From a virus: a stretch of DNA of 37,639 bases. Shown here piece after piece: positions 31,498 through 37,039 of the stretch. Position numbers and translations under genes: made by a program. Within the stretch, counting starts at the first letter, position 1, and the number at the start of each line of letters is the position of its first letter. The stretch lies in IMG/VR virus record IMGVR_UViG_3300021963_000319, positions 1-37,639 of that record; one strand, 5' to 3'. The notes beneath the pieces are model-generated. The model ran no database searches and was not told the origin of the DNA. It saw nothing but the letters and a program-made list of their open reading frames with translations.

Positions 31498-31512
31498 CGC
31501 GGCTTCGCCGCG
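31498..31512 (-). promoter_or_regulatory. Hairpin at the terminase ribosome site
   Basis: The minus-strand leader has CGCGGC-GAA-GCCGCG (6-bp stem, GAA loop) directly before the GAGAGG ribosome site (31493-31498) of terL; the two overlap by one base. Such a stem would influence ribosome access and could act as a translational switch or a site for a regulatory protein. Confidence 0.5.
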
Positions 31513-31645
31513 TGAAAGCGAAAGATTTTTTCATTGGGTTATGCGGTTCGATTTAGAACAGACTACTGGGCAAAAACTAGGCTCTAGGATCGCCTTCGCT
31601 CCCATGGGGTCGCTCCGGCTCCCTAAGAGCCGGGCTGTAGTCGTC

Positions 31646-31666
31646 TATATTCCTTGTCGGAATATA
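31646..31666. repeat. 8-bp perfect inverted repeat TATATTCC/GGAATATA
   Basis: TATATTCC (31646-31653), TTGTC, GGAATATA (31659-31666). AT-rich symmetric arms with a 5-base centre look like an operator for a dimeric repressor, or a hairpin. No transcript end is implied. Confidence 0.5.
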
Positions 31667-31679
31667 TCCTCCTACTATA

Positions 31680-31715
31680 GATAAGCCGGGAAATGGGGTG
31701 CTTATCCCGCTTTTT
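31680..31715 (+). terminator. Possible plus-strand terminator-like hairpin
   Basis: GATAAGC (31680-31686) pairs with GCTTATC (31700-31706), followed by CCGCTTTTT. There is no plus-strand gene to its left, so it may instead block stray antisense transcription or be part of a control structure. Confidence 0.3.
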
Positions 31716-32029
31716 GCCCTGTGATCTGTGACACATCTACTGTATATAGTAAAAGTGCAGGTCAGACGGCATGTCGCGGAGCTAAATCCTATCAAAAATT
31801 TTTAAGTGGGTACATATAAGGGGTCCCCTGCGGCATTTATAGCACCCGGGTCAATTTGCAGGGGGGTGTGTTGCAGGGCTTACTTTACATAATGGTTATT
31901 ATCGGCGGTGCTTAATGTCCGTTTTGTACCGGGCTCGCGGCCATGCATGCCGGCCGGTACTAGGTAGCTTTTAAAGATCGGCCGTTAAGTAATCGCCTAG
32001 TAATACGGGCTAGATCTCGGGGGATGATC

Positions 32030-32160
32030 GGGGGCATGGCATGAGATCGGGAGGGCATGAGCTAGGCCATGGAATGGGATAGCTATCGAGGGGCAAGGGA
32101 TCCGGTGGGATAGCTCGAGGATCTGCCGGGGTCATGGGATCCGGTAGGCCATGGATCCGG
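32030..32160. repeat. Cluster of 10-11-bp direct repeats
   Basis: Exact pairs: TAGGCCATGGA at 32063-32073 and 32145-32155; TGGGATAGCT at 32075-32084 and 32106-32115; GGGATCCGGT at 32097-32106 and 32136-32145. GGGCATG also occurs twice near 32032-32058. The mixture of tandem-spaced short words about 40-70 bp before a promoter fits iterons or repressor sites. The extreme word bias of this region makes chance repeats more likely than usual, so this is tentative. Confidence 0.45.
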
Positions 32161-32198
32161 GCCATATTTACCCGGTAGAAATTCCCCGGTTTCAATAG

Positions 32199-32227
32199 TT
32201 GACATTGCAGAAATTCGGAGGATAGTT
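32199..32227 (+). promoter_or_regulatory. Promoter of the plus-strand island operon
   Basis: A perfect TTGACA at 32199-32204, 17 bases, then ATAGTT at 32222-32227 (TAGTTA with 18 bases is the alternative). It lies about 50 bases upstream of the first island gene and is the best -35 element seen in the window. Confidence 0.55.
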
Positions 32228-32278
32228 AGCTAGTGAGCCGGGATCTAGCTCGGCCGCTTATTAGATAAGGATCAGATT

Positions 32279-32662
32279 ATGAGCGAGAATAAAGAAGAAT
32301 TTAACGGGTGGCATAACCGCGAGACATGGGCCGCCGCTTTACATATTGGTAACGATGAGGGGCTTAACGATCAAGCGATCGAGCTAATGGAGGCCGCATT
32401 CGATCGCGGATCTCTCGAGGGTGAAACCGTAACCGATCGCCGCCGGGCCGGGATCGCTAGGGCCGGGGCTCGCCTCGATGAATGGATCGAGTCTCTATTT
32501 ACTCGCAAGGGTTACGAGGGAGAATTTGGGGGAGATTGGCCGGCCGCATTGGCAGACATGGCCTCCGATATTGGATCTCTCTATCGTGTCGATTATTACG
32601 AGATAGCCGAGGCATTACTCGAGGATAAGCTCGCCGCATTCGATACCGAGGCCGCCGCATGA
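32279..32662 (+). CDS. DUF7249-like early protein
   Basis: A 127-residue acidic protein starting from the repeated leader AAGGATCAGATT. The motif NGWHNRETWAAALHIGNDEGL (9-29) is the signature of small phage proteins with GWxNxETWxxxLxIxNDExL, which I recall as DUF7249. The rest is helical (IELMEAAFDRG; ARLDEWIESLF; YYEIAEALLEDKLAA). Function is unknown; such genes are usually in early regions. DNA usage is striking: eight GATC sites in 384 bases, no CTG triplet in any frame, and Asp written GAT in ten of eleven cases. The next gene starts in its stop (ATGA). Confidence 0.8.
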   Translation: MSENKEEFNGWHNRETWAAALHIGNDEGLNDQAIELMEAAFDRGSLEGETVTDRRRAGIARAGARLDEWIESLFTRKGYEGEFGGDWPAALADMASDIGSLYRVDYYEIAEALLEDKLAAFDTEAAA

Positions 32663-32832
32663 GGGCCGCCCGTAGGATCTTAAGCTCGCCGGTATATCGT
32701 CGCCGGTGGGCCTACCTAATCGCCGGGATAGCTATCGCCGCCGCGATCCTTTATCTATCGGGCCGCATATGGTGGACGGGCTCGGGCTATTGTTTCGGTA
32801 CCTTGCTCGAGTGCATGGGGCCGCAGCTGTGA
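32659..32832 (+). CDS. Small single-pass membrane protein, 57 aa
   Basis: Begins at the ATGA that ends the previous gene. The product has a strongly basic N-terminus (MRAARRILSSPVYRRRW), a hydrophobic helix YLIAGIAIAAAILYLSG at about 19-35, and a short outside part with two cysteines (45 and 52). Inside-positive topology is clear. Its TGA in turn overlaps the GTG of the next gene. An alternative reading frame here gives a longer protein with no features; the coupled starts, membrane helix and uniform codon style favour this one. Function unknown. Confidence 0.65.
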   Translation: MRAARRILSSPVYRRRWAYLIAGIAIAAAILYLSGRIWWTGSGYCFGTLLECMGPQL

Positions 32833-32981
32833 GCGAGTCTAGGGGTAGCCTACGCCTCGCCTTGGTGATCTATTACCCGGCCGAGCAGATCCCTAACGGG
32901 GATCTAGCTCGCCGCCTCGAGGGGCTCGAGTGGTGGATCACCGATCGGGAAACCATCCCACCGATTACCCGGGAGAATTAG
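32829..32981 (+). CDS. Small hypothetical protein with GTG start, 50 aa
   Basis: Starts at GTG 32829 within CTGTGAGC, overlapping the upstream stop by four bases. The 50-residue product has a beta start (LRLALVIYYPAEQIPNGD) and an amphipathic helix DLARRLEGLEWWITDRE. A longer version in the same frame starting at 32706 is possible but would run under the membrane-protein gene. No family recognised. It ends in an intergenic segment with a strong hairpin. Confidence 0.55.
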   Translation: MSESRGSLRLALVIYYPAEQIPNGDLARRLEGLEWWITDRETIPPITREN

Positions 32982-32998
32982 GGCCGCCGGCCCGGTGG

Positions 32999-33020
32999 GG
33001 CCTCGAGATAGCTCGGGGCC
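32999..33020 (+). promoter_or_regulatory. Hairpin before the second island gene group
   Basis: GGCCTCGAG-ATAG-CTCGGGGCC forms a 9-bp stem with one wobble pair. CTTGCC follows, then the palindrome GGTTACCGTAACC (33030-33042) and the AAGGATCAGAAC leader. A similar block precedes the gene at 34064. No U tract, so a control or processing element is likelier than a terminator. Confidence 0.5.
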
Positions 33021-33029
33021 TTGCCGGGT

Positions 33030-33042
33030 GGTTACCGTAACC
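33030..33042. repeat. 13-bp palindrome GGTTACCGTAACC
   Basis: Six-bp arms GGTTAC/GTAACC around a central C, 31 bases before the next ATG. The size and symmetry suit a dimeric DNA-binding protein. Confidence 0.4.
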
Positions 33043-33073
33043 GCCGCAATACTTAACCGATAAGGATCAGAAC

Positions 33074-33436
33074 ATGACAATAACACGCGATCAATTCGAG
33101 ACTATCGCCGAGGCTAACGGGGTGGGAGATATCGCCCGATCATTACTCGATAGCGGCAAGCTCGAGATCATAGGGGTATCAGATACCGGGCCGCGATCAA
33201 TTAGCTTGATCGCCCGGGATATTATGCGATCAGATTGGTACCGATCTAACGCCTCTATATATGCTCGAGATTATGTCCAAGCGATGGAATTTTTAAACCG
33301 AGTAACCGATCAATATTTCGCCGATACCGCCGAGAGTGTGATCCGCTACGCCTTAAGCAACATGTCAACATGGCGAGGGGATCAAGCTCGAGCGATTAAG
33401 GCCGAGCTTAAGGATCTACTTAAGGGGGTTAAGTAA
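33074..33436 (+). CDS. Hypothetical island protein, 120 aa
   Basis: A 120-residue, mostly helical protein with leader AAGGATCAGAAC directly before ATG. Segments: ITRDQFETIAEANGVGDIARSLL, then a beta hairpin LEIIGVSDTGPRSISLIARDI, RDYVQAMEFLNRVTDQYF and a basic C-terminus IKAELKDLLKGVK. No cysteine cluster, membrane segment or enzyme motif. It shares the island word bias. It is the first of four coupled genes ending at 33969. No family recognised. Confidence 0.7.
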   Translation: MTITRDQFETIAEANGVGDIARSLLDSGKLEIIGVSDTGPRSISLIARDIMRSDWYRSNASIYARDYVQAMEFLNRVTDQYFADTAESVIRYALSNMSTWRGDQARAIKAELKDLLKGVK

Positions 33437-33437
33437 C

Positions 33438-33719
33438 ATGGGCCTTAATTTTGCCACCGATCTAGCCGATACCATGCCGCTACGCGATGCGATCGGTATC
33501 CATCTACGCAATAACCACTATCCACCGGTACCCCTATCGATGGTAACGCCTTGCATTCGAGCGATCGAGGCATGCATCGAGAGAGATTGGGAAAGATTGA
33601 TCGAGCTACCGGATGGTATTAAGTGGCGTAACCAGATAACCGCCCCGGCTAATGCGATCGCCGAGGCTCACCATCTAGGGCCATGGATAGATCTCGAGCC
33701 TTGGGAGATTGAAGAATGA
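33438..33719 (+). CDS. Conserved actinophage small protein (GLNFATDLAD type)
   Basis: A 93-residue protein: MGLNFATDLADTMPLRDAIG, HLRNNHYPPVPLSMVTPCI, AIEACIERDWERLIELPDGI and AIAEAHHLGPWIDLE. The HLRxNHYPPxP...AIxA...W-x-x-I-E-LP-G...EAxHL pattern recurs in small mycobacteriophage and related actinophage early proteins as I remember them. Function is unknown. It has an AAGGGGG ribosome site and its stop overlaps the next ATG (ATGA). It supports an actinobacterial host range for the source of the island. Confidence 0.75.
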   Translation: MGLNFATDLADTMPLRDAIGIHLRNNHYPPVPLSMVTPCIRAIEACIERDWERLIELPDGIKWRNQITAPANAIAEAHHLGPWIDLEPWEIEE

Positions 33720-33859
33720 GAGATCGATGGAGAATTACGATTGAGATCGATACATATGATGGAGATCCCCGGTATTGGGATTGGTCTAAGCTGATCGATG
33801 ATCCGATCAAGGTTACCGATAGCTCATTCGCCGGCCGAGTATTGGAGGATAAAGAATGA
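33716..33859 (+). CDS. Small hypothetical protein, 47 aa
   Basis: Starts at the ATGA ending the previous gene and ends in an ATGA that starts the next. The product MRDRWRITIEIDTYDGDPRYW followed by DWSKLIDDPIKVTDSS has a beta strand and a mixed tail. It is too small for a family call, but the four-base overlaps on both sides, uninterrupted island codon style and a TIEIDTYDGDP start like other small phage proteins support it as a real gene. Function unknown. Confidence 0.6.
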   Translation: MRDRWRITIEIDTYDGDPRYWDWSKLIDDPIKVTDSSFAGRVLEDKE

Positions 33860-33969
33860 TGCCGCTTAACGCTTATCTATCCGGCAAGGTAGTACCGATC
33901 TGCCGCGAGTGTGATAAAGAATTATCACCGGATGAAATTGGTTATGGCCACGATTGCGAGGCAGCTTAG
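33856..33969 (+). CDS. Mini zinc-finger-like protein, 37 aa
   Basis: Coupled by ATGA to the gene before it. In 37 residues it has CREC (16-19) and GHDCEA (31-36), with PDEIGY between, giving three cysteines and one histidine in zinc-ribbon-like spacing. Very short CxxC...HxC proteins are common in actinophage early regions. It may bind a host protein or nucleic acid. It is the last of four coupled genes before a hairpin-containing gap. Confidence 0.6.
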   Translation: MMPLNAYLSGKVVPICRECDKELSPDEIGYGHDCEAA

Positions 33970-33987
33970 CCGATAGCATGATGGTGG

Positions 33988-34012
33988 GGCCCGGGGCTAG
34001 ATCCTCCGGGCC
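33988..34012 (+). promoter_or_regulatory. Hairpin before the third island gene group
   Basis: GGCCCGG (33988-33994) pairs with CCGGGCC (34006-34012), 11-base loop, then TTGCC, echoing the block at 32999-33030. About 40 bases on comes the leader GAGGATCAGATT and the ATG of the Gp88-like gene. No U run follows. Confidence 0.5.
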
Positions 34013-34063
34013 TTGCCATGGTGGGATCGGCTCACCTATTTACCCCCATGAGAGGATCAGATT

Positions 34064-34885
34064 ATGGGATCATTAATTCAGACACGAGAGAGGGATCCGC
34101 TTAAGGATCCGGGAAAGATATCGGCCACCGATATCGCATTCGCTAGATCGGCCGCCGCTGATAGCTTTAAAGAATACGGGCTCGGGGTACCAAGCTACTT
34201 AATCCGGCCATCTAGTACCGAGAAATTAGGGCTCGATGTCCCCGGGTTTAACGCGATCGCCGGGTTAACCTTAACGCCGGCCACCATGGGCCCGGCTACG
34301 ACATGTCAATTTTTTAAACATTGCCAAGCCTTATGCGTGTTAACGCATGGCCGAGGGGCATTCGATAGTGTGATCCGAGCTAGATCCGCAAGGGTTAAGC
34401 TATTGATGGATCAACCCGAGGCAGCAGCTATCCTATTAGCTCATGATGTAGATCGATTTGCTCGGACATGGGATCGATGGGGCCTCCGATTGAATGTCGC
34501 CTCCGATCTAGCATGGGAGAAGGTATCGCCATGGCTTATCGATCGAGCGATCTCCGGTGGTGGCGTGATCTACGATTACACCAAGCGATGGGATCGAGAT
34601 CCCGAGCCTATGCCGGGATACCGTCTAACCTTTTCCGCCGCCGGCCATTCGATCGATCAGATTAAGGACCGAGTATCTTCCGGGGGTAATGTCGCCATGG
34701 TTTTACCCGTAGCTAAGGGATCTCCGGTACCTAATACCTTGCATGGCCTACCCGTAATCGATGGGGATATCCACGATCTCCGGGCCTTAGATCCGCAAGG
34801 GGTTATCGTAGCTTTACGGGCCAAGGGTAAGGCTATTAACACCATTGGATCCAAGCTTATCTATGAGATTGGGGTACCGGCATGA
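34064..34885 (+). CDS. Gp88-like actinophage protein
   Basis: A 273-residue protein of the group known from mycobacteriophages as gene product 88-like (I recall DUF7227). It shows FNAIAGLTLTPATMGPATTCQ, then C81, C87 and C91 in a C-x5-C-x3-C arrangement, RSARVKLLMD, LRLNVASDLAWEKV and VIYDYTKRWDRDP, then GYRLTFSAAGHSIDQIK and GDIHDLRALDPQGVIVALRAKGKA near the end. The clustered cysteines suggest a metal or iron-sulphur site. Biochemical role is unknown to me. It is the largest gene of the island and shows its full word bias. Ribosome site is the repeated leader GAGGATCAGATT. Confidence 0.85.
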   Translation: MGSLIQTRERDPLKDPGKISATDIAFARSAAADSFKEYGLGVPSYLIRPSSTEKLGLDVPGFNAIAGLTLTPATMGPATTCQFFKHCQALCVLTHGRGAFDSVIRARSARVKLLMDQPEAAAILLAHDVDRFARTWDRWGLRLNVASDLAWEKVSPWLIDRAISGGGVIYDYTKRWDRDPEPMPGYRLTFSAAGHSIDQIKDRVSSGGNVAMVLPVAKGSPVPNTLHGLPVIDGDIHDLRALDPQGVIVALRAKGKAINTIGSKLIYEIGVPA

Positions 34886-35028
34886 CATATGGATGCGGAT
34901 CTTATACATGCGTTACTTGCTACCCGTACACCTATCGATGCGAGCATCTAATAGATTACGCTGAGCCTATTCCTAACGGTCAACCGATCCCCGAGTGCGA
35001 GCATGAGGAGATAGAATGCCTACCGTAG
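34882..35028 (+). CDS. Cys-rich mini protein, 48 aa
   Basis: Starts at ATGA overlapping the Gp88-like stop. Cysteines at 5, 10, 13, 20, 39 and 45 with two histidines (22, 41) give a pattern GCGSYTCVTCYPYTYRCEH...CEHEEIEC, suited to one zinc site. The next gene begins 13 bases before its end. It probably cooperates with the Gp88-like protein or is a small host-interaction factor; this is inference from coupling only. Confidence 0.6.
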   Translation: MTYGCGSYTCVTCYPYTYRCEHLIDYAEPIPNGQPIPECEHEEIECLP

Positions 35029-35141
35029 CCCTGTTCATATTGACATTCTTCACGCTACCCTTGGGCATGAGTGAAGGTCAACCATTACTAGTCATGATCC
35101 CGGTACTCGCTTGGATCTTATCGATATTAACGAGGGGATAA
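35016..35141 (+). CDS. Small hydrophobic membrane protein, 41 aa
   Basis: A 41-residue protein with two hydrophobic stretches: TVALFILTFFTLPLGM (3-18) and LLVMIPVLAWILSIL (24-38), ending TRG. It overlaps the Cys-rich mini gene by 13 bases and ends one base before the Rpf-like gene. Being next to a wall-active, possibly exported enzyme, it may be a holin-like or export partner. It is too short for a family call, but coupling and clear hydrophobicity support it. Confidence 0.6.
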   Translation: MPTVALFILTFFTLPLGMSEGQPLLVMIPVLAWILSILTRG

Positions 35142-35142
35142 C

Positions 35143-35553
35143 ATGAAACCAAATATCATCATCGCTATTGTATCTCTCGGGGCCGGCCTAGTGCTGGCCC
35201 CGGGGGATATCTCTCCGGCTATCATTCCACCGATCACCGTTACCGAGAGGATCGAGGTACCCGTATCTCATGATCCTACTCTTGAAGATCTTCCTTTAGC
35301 TTGGCAGAAAGTTGCTAAGTGTGAATCCTCGGGTCGCCTTAATGCCGTAAGCGGCAAGCGTGGTCAGTTCCAAGGGCTATTCCAAATTGAATACCCTCGA
35401 ACATGGGTAGCACATGGTGGATCAATGACAGTACCGCCGAAAGCGGCATCCATGATGGAGCAATTCTGGGTAGCTCTTCACATCTATGTTGATCGTGGCT
35501 CTAAGCCATGGCCATACTGTGGTAAGTTTCTTAAAGAACATTATGGTAAGTAA
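35143..35553 (+). CDS. Rpf-like transglycosylase (lysozyme fold) with N-terminal anchor
   Basis: A 136-residue protein. Residues 4-20 (NIIIAIVSLGAGLVLAP) form a signal peptide or anchor. From 54 on is a resuscitation-promoting-factor/transglycosylase domain: WQKVAKCESSGRLNA with catalytic Glu61, FQGLFQIEYPRTWVAHGG (76-93) and the closing KPWPYCG. It would cut glycan strands of actinobacterial peptidoglycan from outside the membrane. The DNA changes style inside the gene: codons before about 35275 have the island bias, and those after look like the rest of the phage. It may serve as second lysin, virion wall enzyme or superinfection factor. The plus operon ends just after it. Confidence 0.85.
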   Translation: MKPNIIIAIVSLGAGLVLAPGDISPAIIPPITVTERIEVPVSHDPTLEDLPLAWQKVAKCESSGRLNAVSGKRGQFQGLFQIEYPRTWVAHGGSMTVPPKAASMMEQFWVALHIYVDRGSKPWPYCGKFLKEHYGK

Positions 35554-35606
35554 TGCCTAAAGCGGCATGCTAGAATAATCTTAGTGGATCTGATCCTCCA
35601 CTCGGT

Positions 35607-35642
35607 CAATAGCCCTCGAGTCTTCGGACTTGGGGGCTATTG
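35607..35642 (+). terminator. UUCG-tetraloop terminator between convergent operons
   Basis: A 16-bp stem (two G-T wobbles) capped by TTCG: CAATAGCCC...GAGTC-TTCG-GACTT...GGGCTATTG, followed by TTATTTGTT. It closes the plus-strand island operon. The minus-strand operon ends at 35643, one base away, so the hairpin may serve both directions, although the minus side lacks a T tract. A smaller AGTGGA/TCCACT hairpin precedes it (about 35584-35603). Confidence 0.9.
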
Positions 35643-35819
35643 TTATTTGTTATCAGTAGAGTAAAACCCACCACCATTAAAGATCACAGGGTTGGCAGAC
35701 CACACTCGTGCCATCATCTCACCGCAGTCGCATCGAGGAATGGATTCCTCAGCAGTCATTGATCTTTCAACGGTTACTTCAATCCCACACTTGCTACATT
35801 TGTAGTCGTAACTTGCCAT
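35643..35819 (-). CDS. FmdB-type zinc-ribbon protein, 58 aa
   Basis: A 58-residue protein: MASYDYKCSKCG, a helix-turn part, then RCDCGEMMARVWSANPVIFNGGGFYSTD. This is the FmdB/CxxC_CxxC_SSSS pattern: two Cys pairs (8/11 and 30/32; the second is C-x-C, where C-x2-C is usual) and the F-x-G-x-GFY-xTD end. Bacterial relatives are called putative regulators, without a proven reaction. Its ATG overlaps the previous stop (TAATG). It is the last gene of the right-hand minus operon. Confidence 0.85.
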   Translation of the reverse strand: MASYDYKCSKCGIEVTVERSMTAEESIPRCDCGEMMARVWSANPVIFNGGGFYSTDNK

Positions 35820-36295
35820 TAGTTGTTATAGCTTCCTCTGTATTTGCGTAGCTTCTCTTCAGGTACACAGTAGATCTCAGGTCGTTTCCAATCAGGCTTG
35901 TCTAAGAACTCAGGTTGCATTGCATCTGCACCCCACATCCAGCCCATGATTTCGTAGGTAGGCATGCCACCTCGTACCAGTACGAACTTAGTTTGTGGAT
36001 CAGCACCCGGCCTTACCAGTAAGCGACCCTTCTCATGCTTTGTAAACTTCACATCTATGTTGGGTTCAATGTCCACTCCACCTTGACCGAAGGCACCACC
36101 CCAGTACACGCCAAGATTCTTAGCTACTGCAATCTCTGCACCGCAACCATCTACATCTAGCAGGATCCGTTGCCAAGGATCTAAGTCACCAAGGCCACGC
36201 ATCTGTTGATTCTTCATGGTAGATACATAGCGTTCGACCGCAGTATTAACTGCCATCACCACCTCGTATCTTTCGAGTGTGATCTTTAAGCCCAT
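35819..36295 (-). CDS. PD-(D/E)XK-nuclease-like phage protein
   Basis: A 158-residue protein. GCGAEIAVAKNLGVYWGG (51-68) provides a Glu54, and IDVKF gives Asp81-x-Lys83, the core of PD-(D/E)XK enzymes. LLVRPGADPQTKFVLVRGGMPTYEIMGWMWG follows in two pieces. This arrangement (GAExAVAK...DVKxT...Pxxxxx-FVLV...GW) is widespread in phages beside replication genes. A resolvase, repair or Holliday-type nuclease role is possible; activity is not established. Ten-base overlap with the sigma-like gene, with GGAGGG as ribosome site. Confidence 0.65.
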   Translation of the reverse strand: MGLKITLERYEVVMAVNTAVERYVSTMKNQQMRGLGDLDPWQRILLDVDGCGAEIAVAKNLGVYWGGAFGQGGVDIEPNIDVKFTKHEKGRLLVRPGADPQTKFVLVRGGMPTYEIMGWMWGADAMQPEFLDKPDWKRPEIYCVPEEKLRKYRGSYNN

Positions 36296-36921
36296 GGGCT
36301 TGGCCCTCCAAGGTTGTCAATGATCTTTCGCAGGGCTGACTGAATCCAGCGATCGACTGTTGAATCGGATACATTCCAAGCAATAGCTATGTCAGATAAG
36401 ATCAATGGGTTAGCACCATAGCGTTGCTCTAGTAGCAACTGATCGTCATCTTTGAGTAGCTCATAGGCTGACCTAACATCAATGACCATACCTAACACAT
36501 TGCCACCCTCACTTGGAACCGGTGGCTTGCGTGGTGTGCCGTCATCAATCTGATTAACCAGTACTGCACCTTGAGTTTCAAACTGCAAGGCTACGGGTAG
36601 AAGGGTTGCAATCAGGTTAGTGTCATAGAAGAACTCATCTCCCATGTTGTAGCCTAACTTGGCGGCCTTCTCCCTACGGGATATCTTCTCTATATGTCTA
36701 CGGAATCTGGCCATGAGCTTTCGTGCAACCCACTTAGTCTCATCCTTGCTGACTGTGTATGACTTCTCAAGGTCATCTGCCAACTTAGGCCGTTGCAGTA
36801 CATAGATCTGTAGCTCTTGAACTAAGTCCTCATACTCCACATAGTTTGAGAACCTACGGTGGATAGCGTAAGCACTAGCCCGTACAAGATCTTGTACATG
36901 TTCCTCAACGCGACTAGACAT
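36286..36921 (-). CDS. Sigma-factor-like transcription regulator
   Basis: A 211-residue protein from ATG 36921, chosen over 36939 because GGGGAG lies at the right distance. YVEYEDLVQELQIYVLQRP (27-45) resembles sigma region 2 (the EDLxQE motif), and LILSDIAIAWNVSDSTVDRWIQSALRKI (173-200) is a region-4-type helix-turn-helix. The middle linker (120-150) is Pro/Gly-rich. Phage sigma-like factors redirect host RNA polymerase to phage promoters. It may serve the late operon, although promoter specificity cannot be read here. It overlaps a small membrane gene and the nuclease-like gene. Confidence 0.75.
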   Translation of the reverse strand: MSSRVEEHVQDLVRASAYAIHRRFSNYVEYEDLVQELQIYVLQRPKLADDLEKSYTVSKDETKWVARKLMARFRRHIEKISRREKAAKLGYNMGDEFFYDTNLIATLLPVALQFETQGAVLVNQIDDGTPRKPPVPSEGGNVLGMVIDVRSAYELLKDDDQLLLEQRYGANPLILSDIAIAWNVSDSTVDRWIQSALRKIIDNLGGPSPWA

Positions 36922-37039
36922 CTTCTCCCCATTGGTCATCTTCTATCTCAATGATCGCATCCATTACGAACTGTGTCACAAAGTACATGGCTGTAATTAC
37001 AAGAGTTGGAATCAAAAAAATAATAAGCTTCTTCTTCAT
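36914..37039 (-). CDS. Small membrane protein, 41 aa
   Basis: Starts at ATGA that ends the DUF1599 gene and overlaps the start of the sigma-like gene by eight bases. The product is MKKKLIIFLIPTLVITAMYF... : basic N-terminus, one hydrophobic helix (5-25), and acidic tail EIEDDQWGED. Typical of tiny phage membrane peptides; function unknown. An anti-sigma or host-envelope role is pure speculation. Tight overlaps on both sides make a real gene likely. Confidence 0.65.
   Translation of the reverse strand: MKKKLIIFLIPTLVITAMYFVTQFVMDAIIEIEDDQWGEDV

Larger units (their letters stand above)
31488..32278. promoter_or_regulatory. 790-bp divergent control region
   Basis: This gene-free stretch separates the minus-strand late operon from the plus-strand island. 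It holds, from left, the terL leader hairpin, a long imperfect GGCTCT...AGAGCC repeat (about 31579-31631), the 8-bp inverted repeat at 31646-31666, a terminator-like hairpin at 31680-31715, AT-rich candidate -10 boxes near 31740-31755, and the short repeats at 32030-32160. The promoter at 32199-32227 closes it. From about 31900 the word usage switches to that of the island. It is a natural place for early and late promoters and possibly an origin. Confidence 0.6.

Noticed and set aside
31577-31795. 72-aa minus-strand frame upstream of terL
   Set aside because: It spans the inverted repeats and AT-rich elements, has no ribosome site and no recognisable motif. The stretch looks regulatory.
32010-32195. 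Pro-rich 61-aa minus-strand frame in the divergent region
   Set aside because: It arises from repeated GGG/ATG/GGATCC words and overlaps the repeat cluster. No start signal and nothing coupled to it.
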